This document shows positions 16,704-26,394 of a DNA stretch of 64,000 nucleotides, in pieces (the stretch's first letter is position 1; the number at the start of each line of letters is the position of its first letter). The position numbers and the translations under genes are program-made. The DNA lies in assembly GCF_014201875.1 (NCBI RefSeq), contig NZ_JACHFL010000022.1, forward strand, positions 11,083-75,082. The letters are read 5' to 3'. The stretch comes from Deinococcus humi. GTDB lineage: Bacteria > Deinococcota > Deinococci > Deinococcales > Deinococcaceae. The notes under the pieces were generated by a model. The model made no database searches, was not told the DNA's origin, and worked only from the letters and a program-made list of their open reading frames with translations.

Positions 16704-17166
16704 CACCCCCGGAACCTGCCCGAGTCACGCCGCGCTTTTCAGACAGCGGCAGGTTCTTTTCGCACATGCACTGTGACGTCGTGCCGCCAACACGCCCGTG
16801 TCCTGCGGTGACCTTGCCCGCCCCCGGCCCCATCGGCGACGTCCACTCGCAAACGTGCCTACGGGCCACCACGACACTTGCGGTGTCCTGTTCTCGCCGA
16901 GTCCCCGGACGCTCACACCGCTCGATATGGAGGTGAGCGTCCATCAGGCGACGGTCTGTTCGCTTCCGGACGATGGCGCCAGCTCGACACGCGATACGAC
17001 AGGGCCGTGACCCGATCAGCCTCACCAACAGGAATGCCTCTTCACGTACATTGAATGTGTCCCTTCTTGCGTTTCCCGGCAGTACGGTGGCCGTCGGAGG
17101 CGCGGATGGCTGGCGCGGCGTTCGTCCACGGCTCGTCTTTGCTGCCCTGCAGCCCAGGAGGACGGA
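16704..17166. other. Intergenic region, nothing recognised
   Basis: About 460 bases between the PPC-like gene and the protease gene. Open frames here show no domain. An AGGAGG site at the far end belongs to the protease gene. Confidence 0.4.
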
Positions 17167-18771
17167 ATGTTCCACCTTCACCGCCTGACGTCGAAGGTCG
17201 TACTTGCCTGTTGCCTGACGATCGGCCTGACGGCCTGCCCCGGACCTGTCCCGCCGCCCTCCCCGTCGGCCCTGACCGTCGAGCAGTGGGCCTTGACCGA
17301 GGCCACGCCCGGTGCAGCCTTCATCGCCGAGATGAGCCGCGCGCCTCAGGGCACCTTTCAGGCAGAGCTGACCGATGTGGACGGCGAACGTACGCCGCTG
17401 ACAGTCGACGTGCAGGGCACGGCGCTGCAGCTGCGGGTGCCCGTCACAGCCAGCGGTGGCTTCCAACAGCTGCGCCTGACGGGCGAGGGCCAGACGTTCG
17501 AGCAGACCGTCACCGTGCTCGGCTCGCGCGGCTTCGTGGACGACACGCGCGTCCTCGCGCTGGTCCAGGCGGAGACGGCGCGCACCACGTTCGAAGCGGC
17601 CCTCGCCGCGCAGGGGCTCGCCCTCGCGTCAGGCGGCTGGAGGGAACTCGACGGGGACGCCGGGCCCTGTGCCGATAGGCTGGCAGTCGTGGGCACCGGC
17701 GGCGCCGGCGTCGGCGAGACGCTCGCGAGATTGCGCGCCCTGCCGGGCGTGCGCGTGGCGGACGCCGAGGGACTCTTCAAGGTCGATCCCGCGTCGCTGT
17801 GGGACCGTGGACTGATCAACGTCCGGTTTTACTACAAGAGGGCGATTGGCAACGGCGACACCACGGGCAGCGGCGTGACGGTCGCGGTGCTCGACACCGG
17901 CATCCGTGCCGATGACCCCGAGTTCCCAGCGTCGGAGGACCCGGCCGATCCCCGGCGCGTGCTTCCAGGGCGGAACTTCGTCAACGTGTCCGCGGCGCCG
18001 AACGATGACTTCCGCTTTTCGTTCTTCGGTCACGGCAACAGCGTCGCGCAGATGATCGCAGGTCTGCAGCGCGGTGTGGCGAGCGGCTCGGAGGTGTTGC
18101 CCGTCAAGGTGTGTGACGAAAGCGGCGTATGCCGCACGTCGCACATTGTCCAGGGCCTGTGCTACGCGATGTCCGCCGCGGCGCCCGGCCGCACGGTGCT
18201 CAACCTCAGTTTCGGCGCAGACGTCCCGAGCGAAATTATGCGCCGCGCCCTGGTCGCCGCAACCGACGCTGACACGCTGATCGCGGCGGCGGTCGGAAAC
18301 GAGGCTGCCGGGCAGTCGGAATCCCGCACAGTGTCCAAGCAGCACTTCCCGGCTTCGTATGACCTGCCAGGTGTTCTGGTCGTCGGCGCGCTCGAATCGG
18401 TGGATCCGCCATTCGACGTTTCAGACGGCAACGGAGGCAGCGAAGACCTCTTCGCGGACGTGAGCGGCTGGAAGCGCGCGACGACCAGCCGGAAGGCGGC
18501 GGCCCTCGACGTCGTCGCGCCAGGCGTCATCCGCTTTACCGACGACACGGTCCAGGTGCCGAACGGCACCTCGTTCGCGACCCCACTCGCGGCAGGCGCA
18601 CTCGCACAGTGGCGCGAGGCATGTCCCACGGCGTCTCCCACAGCGCTGGTTATACAGATCAAGGCGGACGCGGTCCTGACGAACATCCGTGAAGCGGACC
18701 GCAATGCGACCAGCGTCGGTACGGGCCTGCTGCAGCTGCGGGCCAGCGCCACGCGCTGCCCTGAAATTTGA
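17167..18771 (+). CDS. Lipoprotein subtilisin-family (S8) serine protease
   Basis: A 534-residue protein with a lipoprotein signal (lipobox LTAC at about residues 17-20), so it should be anchored to the outer face of the cytoplasmic membrane or the outer membrane. A beta-rich and inhibitor-like pro-region runs to about 200. The peptidase domain carries all three catalytic residues: Asp243 in VAVLDTGI, His289 in [11 protein letters not shown], Ser469 in [11 protein letters not shown]. The oxyanion Asn is likely that of [14 protein letters not shown] lies six bases before the ATG. It is downstream of the secreted-protein locus in the same orientation and could process those proteins, but this is only suggested by position. 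Confidence 0.9.
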   Translation: MFHLHRLTSKVVLACCLTIGLTACPGPVPPPSPSALTVEQWALTEATPGAAFIAEMSRAPQGTFQAELTDVDGERTPLTVDVQGTALQLRVPVTASGGFQQLRLTGEGQTFEQTVTVLGSRGFVDDTRVLALVQAETARTTFEAALAAQGLALASGGWRELDGDAGPCADRLAVVGTGGAGVGETLARLRALPGVRVADAEGLFKVDPASLWDRGLINVRFYYKRAIGNGDTTGSGVTVAVLDTGIRADDPEFPASEDPADPRRVLPGRNFVNVSAAPNDDFRFSFFGHGNSVAQMIAGLQRGVASGSEVLPVKVCDESGVCRTSHIVQGLCYAMSAAAPGRTVLNLSFGADVPSEIMRRALVAATDADTLIAAAVGNEAAGQSESRTVSKQHFPASYDLPGVLVVGALESVDPPFDVSDGNGGSEDLFADVSGWKRATTSRKAAALDVVAPGVIRFTDDTVQVPNGTSFATPLAAGALAQWREACPTASPTALVIQIKADAVLTNIREADRNATSVGTGLLQLRASATRCPEI

Positions 18772-18826
18772 ACGTTGCACACAGGGGACGCCAGGGCGCT
18801 GTCGGCATGGATCAAGAGGGTGGGTG

Positions 18827-19087
18827 ATGCGGCGAAGCTACCCGAGCGAGGGCGATGACGACACGTCTCTCTTCCTGTTGCCCTCTCTCCTGCTCAGCCC
18901 AGAGGCAGCGATCCAACGGAGATACGCCATCCGGGAGACGCTGAACGCCTTACTCTGGGTCACTCGCACGGGGGCACAGTGGGCTTCCCTACCTCACGAC
19001 TTTCCTCCCGCTGAGACGGTGCGCCAACAGGCGCAACGCTGGCTTCAGGCGGGTTGCTTTGAGAATGCCGCTCATGACCCCAGACGG
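18827..19087 (+). pseudogene. IS5-family (DUF4096-type) transposase, N-terminal fragment
   Basis: [40 protein letters not shown] and [19 protein letters not shown] match the start of IS5-group transposases (YPSD...LR..FNGL.Y..R.G..WR.LP.D.PPW..V...F.RW). Only about 87 residues remain, and the catalytic part is gone. It is cut by the IS6-type element that begins about 19090. Start ATG 18827 has GAGGGTGGG upstream. Confidence 0.8.
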
Positions 19088-19126
19088 TTGTGTTGCCTGA
19101 ACCAGTTCAGGGGAGGCTGACCGTCC

Positions 19127-19842
19127 GTGAGCGATGCCAAACCCCACCGCCATCGCTTTTCAATGCTGATCATTCAGCACGCCGCCAAAGCTGTCTCACC
19201 GCTTTTCCCCCTCAGTGACCGTGAGGTGCAGATATGGCTCTACCATCACAGCCCAGCAGGTCAGCCACGAAACGCTGCGCGAGTGGTGCATCAAATTCGG
19301 CCCTCTGTTCGCTGAGGACCTTCGTCAGCGAGAGGGAAAGCCGGGGTTCCCGCTGGCTTCTGGACGAGGTCTGCACAACGGTGGATGGCGTCCGACACTG
19401 GTGAGGGCGAGCCGTGGACGAGCACGGCTTCGTGCTCGATAGCCTCCTCCAGAGCCCTCGTGATACCGAGGCGGCGAGAACCTTCCTGACTGGGTTGCTC
19501 GGCAAATACGATGTCCCAGAAACGATCTCCACTGATCAGCTGCGGAGTGATGGGGCCGCGATCCGGAAGATCCTGAGCCTCATTAGCGTCGATCACCAAC
19601 AGGTGATTTCCACTGCACGCTGCAATCACGTCACCTTGCGAGAACACCAGTCTACGCGACGACAAGAACGATCTCAACATGGGTTGAAACGGCGCAAACG
19701 TGCTCAAGAATTCCTGAGCCTGCACGCCCGAGTCACCAACTTTCATCACCATTTCCGAACCAGTGTGTCTGCACCACTCAGACGAAACGATCAGAAACAA
19801 GTGTTTCAGACGTGGTCAACGATGACTGTAGAGGTGGCCTGA
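19127..19842 (+). pseudogene. IS6-family transposase, frameshifted
   Basis: Three reading frames together give a whole IS6-type transposase. The first begins SDAKPHRHRFSMLIIQHAAK, then QQVSHETLREWCIKFGPLFA in a second frame, then MDEHGFVLDSLLQSPRDTEA to the end (VFQTWSTMTVEVA) from 19414. The second Asp is visible in TISTDQLRSDGAA; the Glu region (NHVTLREHQSTRRQER) is altered compared with the element at 9301. Clearly inactive. It is a different subgroup from the copy at 9301 (about half the residues differ). Confidence 0.8.
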
Positions 19843-19865
19843 ACCGGTTCTGGCAAGTTAAGCGC

Positions 19866-19940
19866 GATAGGCTGACTGTCCGTGACGGATCGTAAGCCTT
19901 ACCGCCACCGCCCTCCCGCTTAGCATCATTCAGTACGCCC
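19866..19940 (+). mobile_element. Second, truncated left end of the same IS6-type element
   Basis: Starting a few bases after the transposase end, GGCTGACTGTCCGTGA and the following 60 bases repeat the left end seen at 19115-19190 (GGCTGACCGTCCGTGAGC, then ACCGCCA and ATCATTCAG-ACGCC). It stops abruptly at about 19940, where an IS4-type remnant begins. This indicates tandem insertion or recombination between copies. Confidence 0.6.
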
Positions 19941-20351
19941 TTTGGCCCTGATGCGGGAGGATGGACCACACGAGCGGGATCACCGCGCCCCCGAGGAGGG
20001 CGCCCAGGACCAGGATGTTCGGTGGCGTCTGACCGTAATGCCAAGTCGTGCGGTCCATGATCAAGGTTAGCTTGCTGTCGGGGAGTAGGGAAGCAGGACT
20101 TCTGTGACGTGCTGCGGGGTCAGTTGAGCGTCGTGGAAGACCCGCACCGTGGCCCGGGTCTTCGATTCGTGGGTGCCGTCTCGAGGGAGATGGAGCGCGA
20201 TCTTGCGGTGCAGGGTAGACTTGGCCTGGAGCAGCGCCAGCCGCACTTTGGCCAGCCGCCTGAGGGAATCCTGGCGGCGGTGAGGCGGGTGGGCTTTGAG
20301 GAGGGCGGCCAGCGTGTCAGCATGCAGTCGGACAGGATTGGGGATCGTCAT
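19930..20351 (-). pseudogene. IS4-family transposase, 5' fragment with frameshift
   Basis: The first 94 codons (MTIPNPVRLHADTLAALLKA, RLALLQAKSTLHRKIALHLP, HDAQLTPQHVTEVLLP) are followed, after a one-base shift near 20075, by KLTLIMDRTTWHYGQTPPNI and LVLGALLGGAVIPLVWSILP, the first catalytic-Asp region (D in MDRTTWHYG) of IS4-type transposases. The gene is then cut by the IS6 end at about 19940. Roughly two thirds of the protein is missing. Confidence 0.75.
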
Positions 20352-20470
20352 AGACCCAGGTACTGTCCTTCGTCACGCTGAACCGCGTTCAGAACGCCAT
20401 TTGCCGCAAAGTGTCAGGTGCTGAGGATTGGGTCAACTTCTACTCGCGGTCACCTCATTAAGCCTTTCCA

Positions 20471-21586
20471 GTGACGTCCAGAGAAGGCCACACCCGTAAC
20501 AATAGTTCCGTGGCGTTCTGGCAAACACTCAATAACCTCTTGCTCAACTTTGCTCTCCTCGTGACGGGCGTGTTCCTCCTGAGTCTCACGTCCACGCTGC
20601 GCGCCAACCGCAACGCCCTGTTCCGACTGCTTGTGCGCTATCTGGGGGCCGTGAGCGTGGCCTTTTTGCTGCTGCTCAACACCGTCCAAGTGGCCCCCGG
20701 CCTGCTGCTTGACCTCCGGGCCGTCATCGTCGCTCTTGCGGCGCAGCGTCACGGCTTCCTCGCCGGCCTATTGGTGGCCATCCCGGTGGCCCTCTACCGC
20801 CTCTTGTTGGCCGGCGCCGGCGCCGGCCCTTCTGTTCTGGGCCTGCTGCTGATCACCGCACTGTTCAGCTGGAGAACGGGACTCTTCCGAACCAAACCCA
20901 ACGTCGAACTGCTGCCGTGGTGGCGCCCCCTCGTACTCTTTGGGTTGACCAGCCTGACAACATTCCTTGGGTTCACCCTCGCGGGAAAGTCATTGTTGGA
21001 AGCTCTTCCGGTCTATCTGGCCATGACCTGCCTCAGCGTCCTTGGCCTGCTGACTGCACAGGCCGTTGATCAAACCCGGCTCCGAGCGCTGGCCCGTACC
21101 GAACACTTAGAGCAACTCGTCTACCTGGACCCCCTAACGGGTGCCTTTAACCGGCGCCGCTTCGACGATGACCTGGGTCATCCCGAGCCGCCCGCTTTTC
21201 TCCTGCTGCTGGACCTAGATCATTTCAAACGGGTTAACGACACTTACGGGCATGAGGCGGGCGACCAGGTTTTGGCGGCGACGGTCCAAGTCCTGCAGGA
21301 GACGGTGCGTCTGACGGACAGCGTCTACCGACTGGGCGGGGAGGAATTTGCCGTGCTGCTGTCGCCCTGCGCGCCGGACGCCGCCTTCCGGATGAGCGAG
21401 CGCGTCCGGCATGCTGTGGCGCGGGACGTCGCGCCACGCGCTGGTCTGAGCGGCGAGCAGGTGACAGTTTCTGGTGGACTGATTCCTGTCGCTGGGCTCA
21501 AGCGCGATATTCTCCGGGCCGCTGACGATTTGCTCTATTCTGCCAAGAGGGCGGGGCGCAACTGTATCCTGGTGCCGCAGCCCTAA
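20471..21586 (+). CDS. Membrane diguanylate cyclase (5TM sensor and GGDEF)
   Basis: A 371-residue protein. The first about 190 residues contain five to six membrane helices of the 5TMR-LYT type (PGLLLDLRAVIVALAAQRHG then FLAGLLVAIPVALYRLL). The GGDEF domain (about 210-365) has an intact active site, GGEEF at about residue 290, and a product-inhibition I site, RLTD, five residues before it, so it should make cyclic-di-GMP and be feedback-inhibited. Metal-binding DLDHFKRVNDTYGH is present. GTG at 20471 is taken as start; GTG at 20510 is an alternative that begins nearer the first helix. It is monocistronic as far as can be seen. Confidence 0.88.
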   Translation: MTSREGHTRNNSSVAFWQTLNNLLLNFALLVTGVFLLSLTSTLRANRNALFRLLVRYLGAVSVAFLLLLNTVQVAPGLLLDLRAVIVALAAQRHGFLAGLLVAIPVALYRLLLAGAGAGPSVLGLLLITALFSWRTGLFRTKPNVELLPWWRPLVLFGLTSLTTFLGFTLAGKSLLEALPVYLAMTCLSVLGLLTAQAVDQTRLRALARTEHLEQLVYLDPLTGAFNRRRFDDDLGHPEPPAFLLLLDLDHFKRVNDTYGHEAGDQVLAATVQVLQETVRLTDSVYRLGGEEFAVLLSPCAPDAAFRMSERVRHAVARDVAPRAGLSGEQVTVSGGLIPVAGLKRDILRAADDLLYSAKRAGRNCILVPQP

Positions 21587-21996
21587 GGGATCCCAGTTTC
21601 TCTGGCCTTTACTGGACGGGCGAGGCAAAGCGCCCGGTCCTGTTGAACGAAAGGTTCTGTTCTCCTCGTGCTCGACGTGTCCCTGCCCGCGTCCCCACGC
21701 CCCGGCTGTTCGGTCTGCAGACCACGTTCCAGGCCTGGGCCTTGACCGAGCTCCACCAGGGCTTGATCGGCACACGCTTGGAGCCGGAGGTTTAGCGTGC
21801 ACACCGAACAGACCCGCAGGATGGCCAACAAGAGCGGCAACACTGAATCTGGACGCCTCCTGATGTCAAACGTTTCACAGAAGCGTGTGAGGCTGCCTTC
21901 TGCCCCTCTTGCTTCAGTGCGCCGGGTGTTGCTCATTCCTCCAGCAATGGAAGCTCCGTCTCTTATGGCGTCCATGAGCCACGTACGCTATGGTTC
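21587..21996. other. Intergenic region, nothing recognised
   Basis: About 410 bases between the diguanylate cyclase and the six-PAS kinase. No domain, repeat or terminator was identified with confidence. Confidence 0.35.
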
Positions 21997-24990
21997 ATGC
22001 TGTTTGATCCGGCCCACATCTCAGAGTCATCTGTAGGTCTAGAAGACCTCCTCAACACGCTGCCCTCGATGACCTGGTGCGCCGACGCCCATGGCTTGAC
22101 CACCTTCGTAAACCGTGACCTGCTCGCGTTCACGGGCCGCTCCCCCGAGGCCTTCCTCCAGCAACGCTTCGCCGTGGCCGTGCACCCTGAGGACCGGGAC
22201 GGGTTCCAAAAGTGCTGGGAGCAATCCTGGATGGACGTCATGCCGTTTCACTGCGAGTTCCGTCTGGAGCACCACGACGGGACGTACCGCTGGATCCGTT
22301 CCGAGGCCAGGTCACTGCACGCCAAGACGGGCGAGGTGATGGGCTGGATCGGCAGCTGCACCCAGATCGACGACCTGAAGATCGCCCAGCAGCAAGCGAA
22401 CCACCACCTGCAGCGCTTGGAGCGGAACGAGGAGCGGTTCCGCGCCCTCGTCCAGGCCACCCATCAGACGGTCTGGTCCGCCGTGCCGTACGGAGCGCCG
22501 CAAGTCGACAGCCAGGGGTGGCCTGGGCTGTTGGGCCAGCACCCCGGACTCGGGCCGGACGCCTGGTTGGACCTGGTTCACCCGGAGGACGTCCTGGCAA
22601 CGGCGCAGGCGGTTGAACAGGCCAACACCCAGCGCACCCCTTATGTGGTCGAACACCGCCTGCGTCAGCCTGACGGCAGCTACCGCCTGATGCTGGGCCG
22701 GGCCTTCCCTCTGCAGGATGCCGACGGACGCATCACCGAGTGGATCGGCATGCATACCGACATCACCGAGGACAGGCGAAGGGAGCAGGTGCTGCGCGAC
22801 AGTGAGCAGCGCTACCGCGCCCTGTTCGAGGCCATGCCCAACATCGTCTGGATGTCCTCGCGCGAAGGTCAGGTTCAGCGCTTCAACGAACACTGGCACC
22901 GGTTCACCGGCCTGCCCACCGAACCGCATGGCCTCTCATGGTTGGACGCGGTTCACCCGGAGGACCGGCCCGCTGCTGTTCAGGCCCGCACCGAAGGGCT
23001 CCGCACCGGGCAGGCGTATGAACTTGAGGTGCGGTTGCGCCGTCATGATGGGGTTTACCGCTGGCACGCCTGTCAGATTGCCCCCTTCTCTTCCGGAGTG
23101 GCGAGCGACGAGAGCGGCTGGCTGGGGTATGCCGTGCACATCCACGAGCGGAAGCTGGCCGAACTGTCCATTCAGCGCAGCGAAGCCCGGTTCCGGTCGC
23201 TGGTCACTGCCAGTTCCCAGGTCGTCTGGATCACGACGCCAGAGGGGCTGGCCAGCTCCTCCCAGCCCGCCTGGGAGGAGCTGACGGGACAGGATTGCGA
23301 GGCGTCGCGCGGCCAGGGCTGGACGGAGGCCATTCATCCGGATGACCGCGCAGAGGTCATCCAGGCCTGGAATGAAGCGCTTCGAACCCGAACCACCTAT
23401 CAGTTGAAGCATCGCCTGCGCACCCCTGAGGGCACGTACCGTTGGTATCTGGCCCGCGCCGTCCCTGTCTGGGAGCCGGAGGGCCTGGTGCGCGAGTGGG
23501 TCGGCATTCACGCGGACATTCACGAGCAAAAACTTGGTGAATTCAGCCGTCTGCGTCTGGAACGGCTGGTGAACGAGAGCGATGACCTGATCGGCCTGAT
23601 GGATCTGGGCGGCCAGTTCGAGTACCTCAATCCAGTGGGGCTCCGGCTGCTCGAGCGTGAGGAGGGCTCCAGCTGGACTTGGGAAGACATCACTGTTCCA
23701 GCAGCGCAACATCAGTTGCGCACACAGATCTACCCCGCCCTGCTGTCCACGGGCCATTGGCTCGGGGATCTGGATCTTCAGCATGAGGGCACTGGGCAAC
23801 GGCTTCCGGTGAATGCCAGTCTGATGCTGATCAACGACCCCACCACCGGTCAGCCAGTCAATATTGCGATCACCGCGCGGGACATCCGCGAGCGGCAACG
23901 GGACCGGGCCCGGCTCGCCCGCCTCGTGGAAGCGAGCAGCGATTATATCGGGATCGCCAACCGCGAGCACCGCATCATGTATGTGAACCGGGCCGGGCGC
24001 GCACTGGTGGGTCTGGGTGAGCACGATCCACTGGGTGAGATCTTCACCGTCGTGCACGAGAGCGACCGCGAGCGGTTTGAAACGCAGATCCTGCCCGAAG
24101 TCGACCGGAACGGCTGTTGGCAGGGTGACCTCAAACTGCGCCATACCGTTACGGGGGAAGCCATTCCCGTGTGGCGCACCATCTTTACCCTCACCGACCC
24201 GAGTACCGGCCTGATGGATGGCTACGGAACGATCACGCGGGACATGCGCGACCGCCTGGCGGTGGAGCGGGACTTGCAACGGTCCAACACCGAATTGCAG
24301 CGCAGTCTGGCTGAGCTGGAGCAGTTCGCCTACGTGGCCAGTCATGACCTGCAGGAGCCCCTGCGGACAGTCACCAGCTTCTCGGAACTCCTGGTCAACC
24401 GTTACGCCGACCAATTCGACGAGCGTGGCCACCTGTATGCCCGCCTGATCACTGAGGCGACCACCCGCCTGGGGACTTTGTTGCAAGACCTGCAGACGTA
24501 TGCCCGGGTTGCCAGTGCAAGGAATGAAGCTGAACCGGTAGACACTCAGCTGGTCCTTGCCCAAGTGTTTCAGACTCTAGAGATGGAAGTGCAGGGGACA
24601 CGGGCGCAGCTTCACGCTGGAGCGCTGCCGACGGTCACCGGTCACGCCGCGCAACTCCGGCAGGTCTTTGTGAACTTGATTGGCAACGCACTCAAGTTCA
24701 GAGCGCCGGACCGCGCCCCCTTCATTCAGGTGGATGCGGTTCGGGAAGAAGAGGCCTGGCGCTTCTCGGTGTCGGACAACGGTCTGGGCATTGCCCCGGA
24801 GTTTCACGAACGGATTTTTACGATCTTCCAGCGCCTGCACACCCGGGAAAAGTACGAGGGCAACGGAATCGGTCTCTCGGTGGCGCGCAAAATCGTGGAG
24901 CGTCAGGGGGGGCGCCTGTGGCTGGAGAGTACACCCGGGAGCGGCACGACCTTCTTCTTCACCTGGCCTGTGAAGGGACGTCCAGTATGA
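21997..24990 (+). CDS. Six-PAS hybrid-free sensor histidine kinase
   Basis: A 997-residue soluble kinase. Six PAS/PAC units follow one another (about residues 10-130, 145-262, 267-385, 392-512, 520-640, 645-760). Several carry the PAC-type motif HHDGTYRW, QPDGSYRL, RHDGVYRW or TPEGTYRW, then EWIGMHTDI-like ends. HisKA has the phospho-accepting His at about 783 (VASHDLQEPLRTV), the subclass found in phytochrome-like kinases. HATPase_c has LIGNALKFR, SDNGLGI, FQRLHTREKYEGNGIGLSVA, all intact. The stop overlaps the start of the response regulator gene by four bases (ATGA), so the two proteins are translated together and are almost certainly partners. Confidence 0.92.
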   Translation: MLFDPAHISESSVGLEDLLNTLPSMTWCADAHGLTTFVNRDLLAFTGRSPEAFLQQRFAVAVHPEDRDGFQKCWEQSWMDVMPFHCEFRLEHHDGTYRWIRSEARSLHAKTGEVMGWIGSCTQIDDLKIAQQQANHHLQRLERNEERFRALVQATHQTVWSAVPYGAPQVDSQGWPGLLGQHPGLGPDAWLDLVHPEDVLATAQAVEQANTQRTPYVVEHRLRQPDGSYRLMLGRAFPLQDADGRITEWIGMHTDITEDRRREQVLRDSEQRYRALFEAMPNIVWMSSREGQVQRFNEHWHRFTGLPTEPHGLSWLDAVHPEDRPAAVQARTEGLRTGQAYELEVRLRRHDGVYRWHACQIAPFSSGVASDESGWLGYAVHIHERKLAELSIQRSEARFRSLVTASSQVVWITTPEGLASSSQPAWEELTGQDCEASRGQGWTEAIHPDDRAEVIQAWNEALRTRTTYQLKHRLRTPEGTYRWYLARAVPVWEPEGLVREWVGIHADIHEQKLGEFSRLRLERLVNESDDLIGLMDLGGQFEYLNPVGLRLLEREEGSSWTWEDITVPAAQHQLRTQIYPALLSTGHWLGDLDLQHEGTGQRLPVNASLMLINDPTTGQPVNIAITARDIRERQRDRARLARLVEASSDYIGIANREHRIMYVNRAGRALVGLGEHDPLGEIFTVVHESDRERFETQILPEVDRNGCWQGDLKLRHTVTGEAIPVWRTIFTLTDPSTGLMDGYGTITRDMRDRLAVERDLQRSNTELQRSLAELEQFAYVASHDLQEPLRTVTSFSELLVNRYADQFDERGHLYARLITEATTRLGTLLQDLQTYARVASARNEAEPVDTQLVLAQVFQTLEMEVQGTRAQLHAGALPTVTGHAAQLRQVFVNLIGNALKFRAPDRAPFIQVDAVREEEAWRFSVSDNGLGIAPEFHERIFTIFQRLHTREKYEGNGIGLSVARKIVERQGGRLWLESTPGSGTTFFFTWPVKGRPV

Positions 24991-25436
24991 GTGGAACGCC
25001 GCCGATGACCCTCCACAACGTGCTGCTGGTGGATGACAGCTTCCCGGACGTCATCCTGATGGAAGAAGCGTTTGGGGCAACCGTCAAACAGCTGCACCTG
25101 AGTCACGTTGAGGATGGCGTGGAGGCCCTGGCTTTCCTGCGGCGCGAAGGGCCGTATACCGGCGCACCCAGGCCAAAACTGGTGTTGCTGGATTTGAATA
25201 TGCCGCGCATGAACGGCTTTGAGGTGCTCAGCCATATCCGGGCCGATCCGGTGCTCCGGGGCCTTCCGGTGCTCGTGTTCTCGACCTCGAAAGAGGAGCG
25301 CGATATCCAGCAGGCCTACGACTTGGGCGCCAACGCGTTTCTGACCAAACCCCGGGATCTGTCCGGGGCCATCGCGCTGGTTCAGGTGATCGAACAATTC
25401 TGGCTGGTCAAGGCACAGTTGCCTGGAGGAGCGTAG
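24987..25436 (+). CDS. Rcp1-type single-domain response regulator
   Basis: A 149-residue receiver with no output domain. The acidic pocket is VDD (D16-D17). The phospho-acceptor is Asp69 in LVLLDLNMPRMNGFE, the Thr/Ser switch lies in LVFSTSKEE, and the conserved Lys is in FLTKPRD. The insertion after helix 2 (REGPYTGAPRPK) and the family pattern are those of Rcp1-like regulators that serve phytochrome-type kinases. It overlaps the kinase stop by ATGA and is followed two bases later by a second receiver. It probably acts by protein-protein contact or phosphotransfer. Confidence 0.92.
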   Translation: MSGTPPMTLHNVLLVDDSFPDVILMEEAFGATVKQLHLSHVEDGVEALAFLRREGPYTGAPRPKLVLLDLNMPRMNGFEVLSHIRADPVLRGLPVLVFSTSKEERDIQQAYDLGANAFLTKPRDLSGAIALVQVIEQFWLVKAQLPGGA

Positions 25437-25438
25437 AC

Positions 25439-25813
25439 ATGAGGCAGGTGCTGCTGATTGAAGATTACCTTCCGGACGCCATCTTGTTGCAGGAATGGCT
25501 GAGCCAGGAGAACGTGTCCTGGACGGTGCACCACGTCGTGAGCTGTGCCAGCGCCGAACAGGCCTGGGGAAGTCAGCCCTTCGATCTGGTGTTGCTGGAT
25601 CTGGATGTTCCGGATGGCTTTGGAATGCCGCTGGTGCGGCGGGTGCTGGCCCTGGTCAAGCAAACGCCGGTCGTGATTCTGAGCGGCCAGCGCAATGAAG
25701 CCCAGGAGGCGGAGGCGCTTGCCTTGGGTGTGCAGGCCTACCTGGTCAAGGGCCAGGAGGCAGTGAGGGCCCTGGTAGCATCCTTCCCCTCTTCGGCGTT
25801 TGCTCCACCCTGA
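25439..25813 (+). CDS. Single-domain response regulator
   Basis: A 124-residue receiver: acidic pair IED (E8-D9), phospho-acceptor Asp54 in LVLLDLDVPDGFG, Ser switch in VVILSGQRN, Lys in AYLVKGQEA. It has no DNA-binding domain. It starts two bases after the previous receiver's stop and has AGGAG upstream, so kinase and two regulators form one operon. It is closely similar in layout to the regulator at 52250-52612. It may be a phosphate sink or a second output of the same kinase. Confidence 0.9.
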   Translation: MRQVLLIEDYLPDAILLQEWLSQENVSWTVHHVVSCASAEQAWGSQPFDLVLLDLDVPDGFGMPLVRRVLALVKQTPVVILSGQRNEAQEAEALALGVQAYLVKGQEAVRALVASFPSSAFAPP

Positions 25814-26394
25814 ACAGGGGCTCGCTCTTTCAGACAGCGTCATGGCCCGCGTTCGCCGCATCCACTGGCAAGTGCAGATGCTGGAAGCCCTCTACGGCTA
25901 CAAAAATGACTGGATCGTGTAGGGACCCCTGCTTGGACGCTGGCGGGCGCGGGGCACCTTACAGGGGATACCAGGAACGTCCTGGGCCGTTCCCGGGCGT
26001 GCGGTGAACTTCACGGGCTCCGACAAGCTGCATATGATGGACGGAAGGATCGTCGAGTACTGGGCCAATGCGGACAGTCTGCTGTTTATGCAGCAGATCG
26101 GCGCCATCCCCGGGAGCAGCCCTGAGCTCTCTGGCCTCTATGCCCGCCGCCTCTCCCACAGCCTGGGCGTGGGCCGAAAGAAGAGGGCCGCTCAACGGAG
26201 CCGCCCCTCTGGTCTTGAGAAATGCCCCTGCCCTGTCCAGGCCGTGAGACAACCGCTTAACGGCTGTTTTCGGGTGGTTGAGGTTACAACGCGCGACCGC
26301 GCTCCACCAATAGCATTCACGTAAAGGCTGAGGAACCAGCGCGGGCCATATATTCGAGTCATGACGGCTTCCCCCGCCAGCGACAGGACAGTCT
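25814..26394. other. Remnant-bearing region between two kinase loci
   Basis: About 580 bases. It includes a short open frame at 25842-25922 (MARVRRIHWQVQMLEALYGY onwards) that is not recognised, and the SnoaL-like remnant listed separately. Confidence 0.4.
25923..26114 (+). pseudogene. SnoaL-like (ester cyclase) C-terminal remnant
   Basis: The frame reads RWRARGTLQGIPGTSWAVPG, then VNFTGSDKLHMMDGRIVEYW and LLFMQQIGAIP, the usual C-terminal half of SnoaL-like proteins (..DI.R..DGKI.EHW...D.LG.MQQLG..P). A TAG stands directly in front and no N-terminal half is found. The frame then runs on to 26324 as noise. Confidence 0.65.

Noticed and set aside
3412..20440. Shared 12-mer AAGTTGACCCAA near 3415 and its complement near 20427
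   Set aside because: Too short and not placed at element ends; chance or an old IS scar, not enough to report.
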